Of a stretch of 15,007 nt of DNA, positions 1 through 6,654 are shown one piece after another (position 1 is the first letter of the stretch; the number at the start of each line of letters is the position of its first letter). Both the position numbers and the translations under genes were made by a program. This DNA comes from an uncultured cyanobacterium (GTDB taxonomy: Bacteria; Cyanobacteriota; Cyanobacteriia; PCC-6307; Cyanobiaceae), in NCBI GenBank assembly GCA_903934745.1, contig CAIZOZ010000209.1, forward strand, positions 1 through 15,007, written 5' to 3'. The notes beneath the pieces are model-generated. The model worked only from the letters and a program-made list of their open reading frames with translations, made no database searches and was not told the origin of the DNA.

Positions 1-188
1 CCCTGCGGGACAACGGCCTGATCGCCATTGAAGATCTGTTCCACAGCACCGCCCGCCTGATCGGCCATCCACTGGCCCTGCGCATCGATGGCGGCCGGCT
101 GCAGGCGATCGTCGAGCGCATTGGTGCCGTGGGCGAGGCCAGGGCCGTGAGCGGGATTGGGGCCGCCTCGGCGGGGCGGCCTTCCTGA
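1..188 (+). CDS. 3' end of an unidentified upstream gene (partial)
   Basis: An open frame runs from the left edge (first whole codon at position 3) to a TGA at 186-188 and gives about 61 residues. The first two thirds read like a real protein, with the pattern NGLIAIEDLFHSTARLIG and then IDGGRLQAIVERIGAV; the last residues are Ala/Gly/Ser-rich. The TGA shares its A with the ATG of the ABC transporter (TGATG), an arrangement typical of translational coupling, so the two genes are probably one transcription unit. The start lies outside the window. I do not recognise the family and assign no function. Confidence 0.6.
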   Translation, partial: LRDNGLIAIEDLFHSTARLIGHPLALRIDGGRLQAIVERIGAVGEARAVSGIGAASAGRPS

Positions 189-1990
189 TGGCTTCGCTCG
201 ATCGCATCCGGCTGCGGCGTCTTTGGCCCTATCTGGGCCGCGATCGCCGCCGCCTGCTGCTCTCCCTGTTGCTACTGGTGCCCCTGGCCTTTGCCGGCGC
301 CATCCAGCCGGTGCTGGTGGGGCAGGCGATTTCGGTGCTGCGCCGTGAGCCTTCGGTGTTGCCCTGGCTCCAGGGCATGGCGCCCGCGGCGGCGCTCAAG
401 CTGCTCGTTGGCCTGCTGCTGCTGGCGGTGCTGGTGCGCCTGGCCCTGCAGGGCACCCAGATCTACAACGTGCAGGTGGTGGGCCAGCGGCTCACGGCCC
501 GCATCCGCACCGATCTGTTCCGCCATGCGATGGAGCTGTCGCTGCGTTTCCACGACCGCACCCCTGTCGGCAAGCTGCTGACCCGCCTGACCAGCGATGT
601 CGAGGCCCTGGCCGAAGTGTTCGGCAGCGGCGCGGTGGGAGTGCTGGCCGATCTGGTGTCGTTGCTGGTGATCGCCATCACCATGATCAGCATCGAATGG
701 CGTCTGGGGCTGCTGTTACTGCTCACCCAGGTGCCGGTCACCTGGGGCATCCTCTGGCTGCAGAAACGCTATCGGGTGGCCAACTACCGGGTACGCGAAG
801 AACTGGGTCAGCTGAATGCGGATTTGCAGGAAAACCTCCAAGGCCTGGAGGTGGTGCAGATGTTTCGGCGCGAGTCCATCAACAGTGCCCGCTTTGCCCG
901 CACCAATGATGTCTACCGCCAGGCGGTCACCGGCACGATCCTGTTCGACAGCGCCATCTCCGCCTTCATCGAGTGGGTGGCCCTGGCTGCGATCGCCGTG
1001 GTGCTGGCCCTGGGCGGCTGGATGGTGACCAACCGGCTGATGGACCTGGGCACCCTCACCACCTTCATTCTGTTTTCGCAGCGCCTGTTCGATCCGCTGC
1101 GACAGTTGGCCGAACGCTTCACCCAGATCCAGGGGGGATTAACGGCGGTGGAGCGGATCGGCGAACTGCTGGAGGAGCCGATCGAGATTCAGGAACTGCC
1201 ACGCCAGCGCCGTTCGCCGGCCGCTCTGCTGAGCGGCGACCAGCGCCGCAGCCCCGGCGCCATCAGCTTCGAAAACGTCAGCTTTGCCTATCGCAGCGAC
1301 GATCCGATTCTCGAAGATCTGTCCTTCCAGATCGCGCCGGGGGAGCACGTCGCCCTGGTCGGTCCCACCGGCTCCGGCAAGACCACCGTGATCCGGCTGC
1401 TGTGCCGCCTCTATGAACCCCAGCAGGGCCGGATCCTGCTCGATGGCATCGACATCCGCGAACTGCCGATCGCCACGCTGCGCCAACGGCTGGGGGTGGT
1501 GCTGCAGGACACCTTCCTATTCAGCGGCAACGTGGCCGACAACCTGCGCCTCGATGCCGAGATCAGTGATCCGGAGCTGGCGCAGCTCTGCCACGACCTG
1601 GGTCTCGATCCGCTGCTGCAGCGCCTCGATGCCGGCCTCGACAGCCAGCTGCGGGAGCGCGGCGGCAATCTCTCCTCCGGTGAACGGCAGCTGCTGGCGG
1701 TGGCGCGGGTGGCGATCCGCGATCCCTCGGTGCTGGTGATGGATGAGGCCACCGCCTTTCTGGATCCCTCCACCGAGGCCACCCTGCAGCGCGATCTCGA
1801 TCGGCTGCTGCACCAGCGCACCGCTGTGGTGATTGCCCATCGTCTGGCCACCGTGGAGGCGGCCGATCGCATCCTGGTGCTGCGGCGCGGGCGCCTGATC
1901 GAACAGGGCACCCATCGCCAATTGCGGGCTGCCGGTGGCCTCTATGCGGAGCTGGCCGATCTGCAGGAGAAGGGGCTGGCCACGCTCTGA
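188..1990 (+). CDS. ABC transporter half-molecule, fused permease and ATPase (MdlB/MsbA-like exporter)
   Basis: A 600-residue inner-membrane exporter half-transporter, expected to work as a dimer that pumps a lipid, drug or other hydrophobic compound; the substrate cannot be read from the sequence. Residues about 20-330 form the transmembrane domain, with hydrophobic segments near 22-48, 70-88, 150-200 and 255-300. Residues 360-590 form the nucleotide-binding domain: Walker A GPTGSGKT at 392-399, a Q-loop (VLQDTF) near 438-443, the signature LSSGE at 495-499, Walker B VLVMDEA at 515-521 with catalytic Glu520, and the switch His551 in AHR. The signature is LSSGE, not the textbook LSGGQ, a common variant in MdlB-like exporters. 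Length is normal for the family. The ATG overlaps the preceding stop codon and has no clear Shine-Dalgarno, which fits coupling to the upstream gene. Confidence 0.93.
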   Translation: MASLDRIRLRRLWPYLGRDRRRLLLSLLLLVPLAFAGAIQPVLVGQAISVLRREPSVLPWLQGMAPAAALKLLVGLLLLAVLVRLALQGTQIYNVQVVGQRLTARIRTDLFRHAMELSLRFHDRTPVGKLLTRLTSDVEALAEVFGSGAVGVLADLVSLLVIAITMISIEWRLGLLLLLTQVPVTWGILWLQKRYRVANYRVREELGQLNADLQENLQGLEVVQMFRRESINSARFARTNDVYRQAVTGTILFDSAISAFIEWVALAAIAVVLALGGWMVTNRLMDLGTLTTFILFSQRLFDPLRQLAERFTQIQGGLTAVERIGELLEEPIEIQELPRQRRSPAALLSGDQRRSPGAISFENVSFAYRSDDPILEDLSFQIAPGEHVALVGPTGSGKTTVIRLLCRLYEPQQGRILLDGIDIRELPIATLRQRLGVVLQDTFLFSGNVADNLRLDAEISDPELAQLCHDLGLDPLLQRLDAGLDSQLRERGGNLSSGERQLLAVARVAIRDPSVLVMDEATAFLDPSTEATLQRDLDRLLHQRTAVVIAHRLATVEAADRILVLRRGRLIEQGTHRQLRAAGGLYAELADLQEKGLATL

Positions 1991-2120
1991 GCCAGGAGCT
2001 GATCTTGCGCGTCCAGAGCCGCTGGATCACGCTGTGGGGTCTGCGTTCGCCGCTCCGCCATCGCTACCGCTGGCAGGGTGATCCGGATGGCGGCCCCAGG
2101 CTCCGGCCCCATCAGCCGGA
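1991..2120. other. Gap between convergent ABC transporter and hydrolase genes
   Basis: 130 bp between two genes that end towards each other. I see no hairpin followed by a T-run on either strand. AGGAG at 1994-1998 lies six bases before a TTG at 2005, which opens a plus-strand frame of about 40 codons before it runs into the antisense of the hydrolase. I do not call this a gene (see findings). Confidence 0.4.
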
Positions 2121-3008
2121 TCAGCCGCTGTCGCGCCCGGGAAGCATCCGTTGCGCGGCAACCTCCGCCTGCAGCCAGGTTTCGATCAGCCGGGCCAGGT
2201 CCCGGGGCTGCTGCTGCATCGGCAGATGGCCGGCCCCTTCGAGCAGGGCCAGCTGGTGCCGCGGCGTGAAGCTGGCCAGATGGCGCACGTAGCGAGGCTC
2301 CATCACCCGATCACGGCTGCCGCTGATCCAGAGGCTGGGCACGGTCAACTGGCTGGTGAGCAGCGGCAGCTGGCGCACCGCGCCGCGATTGGTGCTGCAG
2401 GCCAGCAGGCCCTGGGCGGCGCGTGCTTCGGCCCGCAGCGACGAGCGGATCGCCTCCGTACCCGGCAGCTCCGCCAGCCAGCGGGGGCGCCATTGCACGA
2501 AGGTGGCACCAGCGCGCCGGAGCAGGGCGAACGGCCTGGGCTGAAAGACGCCTCCACCGGCGGCGATCTGCACCAAGCCCTGCAGCTGGCTGCCGAGGTG
2601 GTCGGCGCTATGGAGAGCAATGCTGCCGCCGAGCGAATGGCTGATCAGCACCACCGGCCGGCCGGCGGCCTGCTCCTGCACCGCCGCCGCCAGCCAGCGG
2701 CCGTAGCTGGCCAGGCTGCTCTGCAGTCCCCTGGGCCTGGGCCGCTGACCGAAACCGGGCAGATCCGGGCACCAAAGCTGAAACCGCGGCGCCAGTTCGG
2801 CCGCCAACGGCGCCCAGAGCCGCCCGGACAGCAGCCAGCCATGCACGGCCACAAGCAGCAGCTCGCCAGGATCAGGGCAACGGTTCGGCGGGCTGCTGCC
2901 CGGGGCGCCTTCCACCTGAACACCGCCAGCCTGGGGGGAACTGCTCAGGAGATTGGCGCTGCTGGCTCCAGGACCGTCCGGGAGTGGGCTGGCGGCGATG
3001 CTGACCAT
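2121..3008 (-). CDS. Alpha/beta-fold hydrolase
   Basis: A 295-residue protein of the alpha/beta-hydrolase superfamily, likely a cytosolic esterase, lipase or related hydrolase of unknown substrate. Visible marks are the oxyanion-hole motif VHGW at 55-58, CPDLPGFG at 80-87, the nucleophile elbow SHSLGG with Ser125, and the acid and base of the triad at Asp233 (SGSRDR) and His261 (GAGHLP). I chose the ATG at 3008. The frame stays open to 3245, but the extra 79 residues are encoded by tandem repeats and low-complexity DNA and have no homology-like pattern. Even with the shorter start, residues 1-45 are Ser/Pro/Gly-rich and could be untranslated, since no good Shine-Dalgarno precedes 3008. It converges with the ABC transporter and is divergent from the acetyltransferase. 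Confidence 0.85.
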   Translation of the reverse strand: MVSIAASPLPDGPGASSANLLSSSPQAGGVQVEGAPGSSPPNRCPDPGELLLVAVHGWLLSGRLWAPLAAELAPRFQLWCPDLPGFGQRPRPRGLQSSLASYGRWLAAAVQEQAAGRPVVLISHSLGGSIALHSADHLGSQLQGLVQIAAGGGVFQPRPFALLRRAGATFVQWRPRWLAELPGTEAIRSSLRAEARAAQGLLACSTNRGAVRQLPLLTSQLTVPSLWISGSRDRVMEPRYVRHLASFTPRHQLALLEGAGHLPMQQQPRDLARLIETWLQAEVAAQRMLPGRDSG

Positions 3009-3043
3009 CAGGCGGGGGCGACTCGCGGCTGGGAACGCTACGG

Positions 3044-3099
3044 GGGACGAAGAAAGGGAGACGAAGGCAGAGAGACGAAGACAGAGAGACGAAGACAGT
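3044..3099. repeat. Tandem repeat, four 14-bp copies
   Basis: Four consecutive 14-bp units start at 3044, 3058, 3072 and 3086, with consensus GAGACGAAGACAGA. The last two differ at one base, the second at about one more, and the first is more diverged. Each unit looks like two related 7-mers. The array lies just upstream of the hydrolase start, between divergent genes. A period of 14 would shift a reading frame, which supports non-coding DNA. Confidence 0.85.
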
Positions 3100-3157
3100 G
3101 GGCCTGTCGGTGCGGCATGGGCGGACAAGCGGACCTGAGCCATGGCACGTTGCCACG

Positions 3158-3222
3158 GGTTGCGGAACCACGGTTTCCGGAACCATGGGTTTCCGGAACT
3201 CCGGTTTCCTGAGCTCCGGTTC
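3158..3222. repeat. Degenerate tandem repeat of about 15 bp, each unit quasi-palindromic
   Basis: Units begin at 3158, 3172, 3188 and 3203, with a partial fifth at 3218. They are 14 to 16 bp long around a consensus GGTTTCCGGAACYCC. The core GGTT(T)CCGGAACC is close to a perfect palindrome, so the array could fold into small hairpins or be bound by a dimeric protein. It sits 90-150 bp upstream of the acetyltransferase start. Its sequence is unrelated to the 14-bp array about 60 bp away. Confidence 0.75.
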
Positions 3223-3308
3223 AGGGAGCGCCGCTCACGCCGCACCGGTTCACGCTGCTCCAGATCCGTCCCTTTCCGGCAGGATCGTCAGACTGCTTAT
3301 TCGACGAC

Positions 3309-3836
3309 GTGTCCCCAGCGCCATTCCCCGTGACGCAGACCCCGAGCCGGCACAACCCCGACTTGCTGCTCCAGCTCTATGGCGAGGCCCATCGGCTCTG
3401 CCCCACACCCAGGCCCGAACTCAGCCTGGTGTTGAGCCTGGAGCGCGAGATCGATCTGATCGAACTCGAGGCCCTCTGTGATGCGGTCGGCTGGAGTCGC
3501 CGTCCGCTCCGGCGGGTCCGCAAGGCCCTGCAGCACAGCCTGTTGCAGGTAGGTCTCTGGCGCCACGACGAGCGGGTGCCGCGGCTGGTCGGCTTCGCTC
3601 GCTGCACCGGCGACGGGGTGGTGGATGCCACCGTCTGGGACCTGGCGGTTCACCCCCTGTACCAGGGCGCCGGCCTGGGCAAACAGATGATGCACTACGT
3701 GCTCGAGCAGCTGCGGGCGATGGGGGTGGATCGGGTCAGCCTGTTTGCCGATCCCGAAGTGGTGGGGTTCTACGAAGCCCAGGGCTGGCAACTGGAGCCA
3801 CGGCAGCGTCGCTGTGCCTTCTGGTACGCCCCCTGA
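3309..3836 (+). CDS. GNAT-family N-acetyltransferase, Ycf52-like
   Basis: A 175-residue acetyl-CoA-dependent acyltransferase of the GNAT fold. The core DATVWDLAVHPLYQGAGLGK (about 117-136) contains the acetyl-CoA pyrophosphate-binding motif Q-G-A-G-L-G. VSLFADPEVVGFYEAQGW follows at about 150-167, and the protein ends in FWYAP. This block closely matches cyanobacterial and plastid Ycf52 proteins, the group that includes plant plastid GNATs; the target here is unknown. The start is a GTG at 3309 without an obvious Shine-Dalgarno, and a second in-frame GTG lies at 3330, so the first few residues are uncertain. The gene converges with the TIGR04283-type protein and ends 15 bp from its stop. Confidence 0.87.
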   Translation: MSPAPFPVTQTPSRHNPDLLLQLYGEAHRLCPTPRPELSLVLSLEREIDLIELEALCDAVGWSRRPLRRVRKALQHSLLQVGLWRHDERVPRLVGFARCTGDGVVDATVWDLAVHPLYQGAGLGKQMMHYVLEQLRAMGVDRVSLFADPEVVGFYEAQGWQLEPRQRRCAFWYAP

Positions 3837-3851
3837 AGACGGGCGGGCTGG

Positions 3852-4682
3852 TCACTGGCCGTAGTACTCGGCCGCCAACAGGGTCGGATCAACGCCGCGG
3901 CGCCAGCGGCGGCGTAGACGGGCGTTGCTCCAGGTGGTGCGCCAGATCCCCAGGCGCTGCCAGCGCCGGCCATCGACACTCAGGGCCCCGTCCAGCAGCC
4001 GGATCGGGCCATGGCACCGCAGCCGCAACACAAACTCCAGATCTTCCATCAACGGCAGGGGGGCGAGGCCGCCAGCGGCGGCGTAGAGGCTGCGGGCCAG
4101 CAGCAGGCCCTGATCGCCATAGGGCCGCTGGCGCCAGCGGCTGCGGCCGTTGGCAGCCCAGGCCACCAGCTGCAGCCGCGGATCGCTGGCGGCGATGGCC
4201 AGATGGAAGGCCCAGGCCGTGGCCGCTCCGGCGGCGATCGCTGCGGCCACCAGCGCGGGCCAATGGGGCGGCAAACGGGCATCGCCATGCAGCAGCAGCA
4301 ACCAGGGGGCGCCACTGGCGGCGACCCCCTGAACCAGCTGCCGGCCCCGCCCGGCTTCAGCCGATTGCACCCTGGCCCCGGCCAGCCGGGCCAGCCGCAG
4401 GCTGCCATCGCTGCTGCCGCCGTCGATCACCAGCACATCCCGCACCAGGCCGCTGGGCGCCCGGGCCAGATCGGCCAGCAGTGGCGGCAGGCCTCGGGCC
4501 TCGTTGCGAACGGCAATGACCACATCCAGGGGTGCCAGAACGGCTGCCCCCGGGGAAGCAACTCCAGGCGAGGACCTGGCCAGCGGCGTGGCAACCACCG
4601 GGGCAGCCGCCGCAGAAACCACCGGGGCAGCAGGCATGACGGGCCTCGCCGTGCTGGCTTCAGGGGCAGGGTTGACGCTCAC
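3852..4682 (-). CDS. Family 2 glycosyltransferase, TIGR04283 type
   Basis: The GT-A core starts at about residue 50: LDVVIAVRNEARG at 52-64, VLVIDGGSSDGS at 83-94, the nucleotide/metal motif LLHGDARLP with Asp134 at 130-138, and later PYGDQGLLL and MEDLEFVLRLR. This is the pattern of TIGR04283, named for arsenosugar biosynthesis and also called rSAM/selenodomain-associated transferase 2; the name reflects neighbourhood elsewhere and the reaction is not proven. The GTG start at 4682 lies 3 bp after the stop of the partner transferase, so the pair is probably co-translated. Residues 1-50 are Ala/Pro/Val-rich and longer than usual for the family, so the true start could be internal, for example the ATG at 4637. 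Predicted cytosolic. Confidence 0.85.
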   Translation of the reverse strand: MSVNPAPEASTARPVMPAAPVVSAAAAPVVATPLARSSPGVASPGAAVLAPLDVVIAVRNEARGLPPLLADLARAPSGLVRDVLVIDGGSSDGSLRLARLAGARVQSAEAGRGRQLVQGVAASGAPWLLLLHGDARLPPHWPALVAAAIAAGAATAWAFHLAIAASDPRLQLVAWAANGRSRWRQRPYGDQGLLLARSLYAAAGGLAPLPLMEDLEFVLRLRCHGPIRLLDGALSVDGRRWQRLGIWRTTWSNARLRRRWRRGVDPTLLAAEYYGQ

Positions 4683-4685
4683 GCT

Positions 4686-5396
4686 TCAACGCCAGCGCCG
4701 CAGATCCACACCCCGATCCAGATCGGCCCGTGGCGGCAGCAGCTGGGGCTCCAACCCCAGGGCCGCAGCGGCCGCCAGGGTTGCCTCCAACACCTGATCC
4801 CCACCCCAGGGGATCGCCTGGCCGTCGCCGGCGAACAGGGGCGGCCAGTCACCGCCGAGGCCGATCAGCCAGTAGCCGCCATCGCAGGCCGGCCCCAGCA
4901 CCAGCGGATTGTGTTCCAACAACCGGAAGGCCGTGATCAGGTCGTGGCTGCAGAGATCCGGCAGGTCACTGCCGATCAGCACCACCCGCCGGGCCCCGTC
5001 GCGCCGGGCCCGGAGCAACTGGCGTTGCAGCCGGGCCCCCAGGCTGCCCTGCCCCTGCAACACGGTGCGCTCCGCCCCCAGCGCCTGCCCCCAGCGCCGG
5101 GCGGCCCGGCCGGCGAGACCACTCACAGCCAGCACCAGCTCCTGGCCGTGGCAGGCGGCAGCGGCCTGGGCCACCTGCAGCACATGGGCGCTGAGCCGGG
5201 CCTGAATCGCGGCCGCCCGCCGTGCCCCGCTGCTGACCGCAAGACGGCGCTTGCAGCGCCCTGGGGCGGGCCAGCGGGCCATCACCACCAGCTGGCCATC
5301 ACGGCGGTGCCGGTCATCGCAGCCGTGGATCTGGAAGTGGCTCTGGCGGTGGTCGCCGTGGCCCGATCGCGACGGCCGCCTTTGGGGGGGGATCAA
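4686..5396 (-). CDS. TIGR04282-type transferase (GT-A fold, partner of TIGR04283)
   Basis: Recognised by LVVMARWPAPGRCKRRLA at about 36-53, VVLIGSDLPDLCSHDL (the usual G-T/S-D-x-P-D nucleotide-binding element) in the middle, and LGPACDGGYWLIGL before a C-terminal LPPRADLDRGVDL. These mark TIGR04282, also called DUF2064 or rSAM/selenodomain-associated transferase 1, which commonly sits beside TIGR04283 as it does here. The start is a problem. The only in-frame start upstream of the first beta strand is a TTG at 5396 that overlaps the HtrA stop (TTGA), but residues 1-35 are His/Arg-rich and look unlike protein. The GTGs at 5288 and 5285 would cut into the first strand. Coupling from the HtrA gene, or a non-standard start, may explain this. 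Confidence 0.8.
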   Translation of the reverse strand: MIPPQRRPSRSGHGDHRQSHFQIHGCDDRHRRDGQLVVMARWPAPGRCKRRLAVSSGARRAAAIQARLSAHVLQVAQAAAACHGQELVLAVSGLAGRAARRWGQALGAERTVLQGQGSLGARLQRQLLRARRDGARRVVLIGSDLPDLCSHDLITAFRLLEHNPLVLGPACDGGYWLIGLGGDWPPLFAGDGQAIPWGGDQVLEATLAAAAALGLEPQLLPPRADLDRGVDLRRWR

Positions 5397-6595
5397 TTTT
5401 TTTGAGGCAGTTCCGCCGGCCGCACGGTCAGAGTCGCCAGGGTGCCGTCGCGGCGCACGGTCAGCTCCAGAGGCCGGTTCACCTGGCCGCGATCGACATC
5501 GAGCTGCACCTCCGAGGGATTGCGCACCGTGTTGCCGGCCACCTTCTCGATCAGGTCGCAGGGCTTGAGTCCACCCTGCTCGGCGGGGCTGTTCGGCATC
5601 ACATCCACCACCACGACGCCATTCACCTCCGGCAGTCGGCAGGCATTGGTGGTGGCATTGATCTCGCGGGCCAGCTGAGGCGTGAGGGCCTGCAGCCGCA
5701 CCCCGATGTACGGGTGGCTCGCGTAACCCCGCGCCAGGATCTGCTCGGCGATCTGCCGGGCGGTGTTGATCGGGATCGCAAAGCTGAGACCAGCACCTGG
5801 CGCCTGGCGGATGGCGGTGTTGATGCCGATCACCTGGCCGCGATCATTGATCAACGGTCCGCCGCTGTTGCCCGGATTGACGGCGGCGTCGGTCTGCAGG
5901 TAGGGCACCCGCTGGCCCTCACCCACCGCATTGGTGCGCTGGATGGCGCTGATGATCCCGGCGGTGACCGTGTTGTCGAGGCCGAGGGGATTGCCGATGG
6001 CGATCGCCCATTCCCCCGGCCGCACCTTGGCCGAATCCCCCAGCGGCGCCACCGGCAGATTGGAGCTCACCACCTTCACCACAGCCACATCGGTGAGCGG
6101 GTCAGCTCCCAGCACCTTGCCGATGAAGCTGCGTCCATCCGGCAGGGTGACGCTCACCTCATTGGCCCCTTCGACCACATGGGCATTGGTGAGCACGACG
6201 CCATCGGCGGCAATGATGAAGCCAGATCCCTGACCCTGCTGCTGCTGAATCGCCGGGCCACGACCGAACAGGCCACCCATCGGGTTCACCAGGCGCTTGA
6301 CCGTGTCAATCCGCACCACGGCGGGTCCGGTCTTCTCGACCGCCTTGACGATCACGTTGCCGCCGCTGGGCAGCAGCGGGCTCACCGGTGTTTCCCGCAA
6401 CCGACTCGGCTGGGGGGCCCGACCCAGGCCAGGCAGGGAGGAGGAGAGGCTGCAGCCCGACAGCAGCGTGCCCAGGACCAGGCACAGCCAGGTTCCCCGC
6501 CGGGCTCCACGCCGGGCGGCGCGCTGGGGGGCAGAAACCAGGGGGAGGTGGGCCATCGCAGGGCTGGGGGGACTGGAAAGAAGCAAGCGCTTCAT
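5393..6595 (-). CDS. HtrA/Deg-family trypsin-like serine protease with PDZ domain, predicted lipoprotein
   Basis: A 400-residue envelope protease for damaged or misfolded proteins. The catalytic triad is visible as His139 (TNAHVVEG), Asp169 (LTDVAVV) and Ser244 (GNSGGP), with GNPLGLDNTVTAGI before the Ser region. One PDZ domain follows at about 290-395, with VVVDVMPNSPAEQGGLKPCDLI. The N-terminus has basic residues, a hydrophobic stretch at 35-45 and a lipobox LSGC with Cys48, so membrane anchoring as a lipoprotein is predicted. I chose the ATG at 6595 because GAGGT lies 5 bp upstream; the ATG at 6556 is the alternative. Cyanobacteria usually have several paralogues (HtrA, HhoA, HhoB), and I cannot say which this is. 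The gene is divergent from dnaA and its stop overlaps a possible start of the next gene. Confidence 0.92.
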   Translation of the reverse strand: MKRLLLSSPPSPAMAHLPLVSAPQRAARRGARRGTWLCLVLGTLLSGCSLSSSLPGLGRAPQPSRLRETPVSPLLPSGGNVIVKAVEKTGPAVVRIDTVKRLVNPMGGLFGRGPAIQQQQGQGSGFIIAADGVVLTNAHVVEGANEVSVTLPDGRSFIGKVLGADPLTDVAVVKVVSSNLPVAPLGDSAKVRPGEWAIAIGNPLGLDNTVTAGIISAIQRTNAVGEGQRVPYLQTDAAVNPGNSGGPLINDRGQVIGINTAIRQAPGAGLSFAIPINTARQIAEQILARGYASHPYIGVRLQALTPQLAREINATTNACRLPEVNGVVVVDVMPNSPAEQGGLKPCDLIEKVAGNTVRNPSEVQLDVDRGQVNRPLELTVRRDGTLATLTVRPAELPQKN

Positions 6596-6600
6596 TAAAG

Positions 6601-6605
6601 ACCTC
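6601..6605 (-). promoter_or_regulatory. Shine-Dalgarno of the HtrA-family gene
   Basis: GAGGT on the minus strand, 5 bp before the ATG at 6595. It decides that start over the ATG at 6556, which has no such element. Confidence 0.6.
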
Positions 6606-6643
6606 GCGCCGCTCGGAAGCTGCGTATATTCAGCCACTGGCGC

Positions 6644-6648
6644 AAGGA
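6644..6648 (+). promoter_or_regulatory. Shine-Dalgarno of dnaA
   Basis: AAGGA lies 6 bp before the GTG at 6655 and supports that codon as the dnaA start, not the open frame that continues further upstream. Confidence 0.6.
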
Positions 6649-6654
6649 CAGACG

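Larger units (their letters stand above)
3009..3308. other. Divergent intergenic region between hydrolase and acetyltransferase
   Basis: About 300 bp with no convincing gene. It contains the two tandem-repeat arrays described separately and must hold the promoters of both flanking genes. No clear sigma-70 pair was found; the stretch CTTATTC at 3295-3301 is an AT-richer patch just before the acetyltransferase start. Confidence 0.5.
6596..6654. promoter_or_regulatory. Divergent promoter region between the HtrA-family gene and dnaA
   Basis: Only 59 bp separate the two starts, so both promoters must overlap here or lie inside the neighbouring genes. The single AT-rich patch, TATATT at 6625-6630, is a candidate -10 for dnaA; read on the other strand, TATACG serves equally as a -10 for the protease. 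No good -35 is visible in either direction. No DnaA box (TTATCCACA-like) is present. Confidence 0.4.

Noticed and set aside
3044..3222. CRISPR array
   Set aside because: Repeats are 14-15 bp, directly adjacent with no unique spacers, and no cas gene is nearby.
3009..3245. N-terminal extension of the hydrolase to 3245
   Set aside because: It is encoded largely by the tandem repeats, giving repetitive Asn/Arg/Ser/Gly/Trp/Phe residues, and lies outside the hydrolase fold.
4011..5405. 464-codon plus-strand open frame opposite the two transferases
   Set aside because: Gln/Pro/Gly/His-rich composition; the minus strand carries clear family motifs in the same place.
5402..6598. 398-codon plus-strand open frame opposite the HtrA-family gene
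   Set aside because: Shadow of a gene with an intact catalytic triad on the other strand.
6388..6654. Upstream extension of dnaA to 6388
   Set aside because: It would overlap the HtrA-family gene start, has low-complexity composition, and the GTG at 6655 has a good Shine-Dalgarno and matches the family N-terminus.
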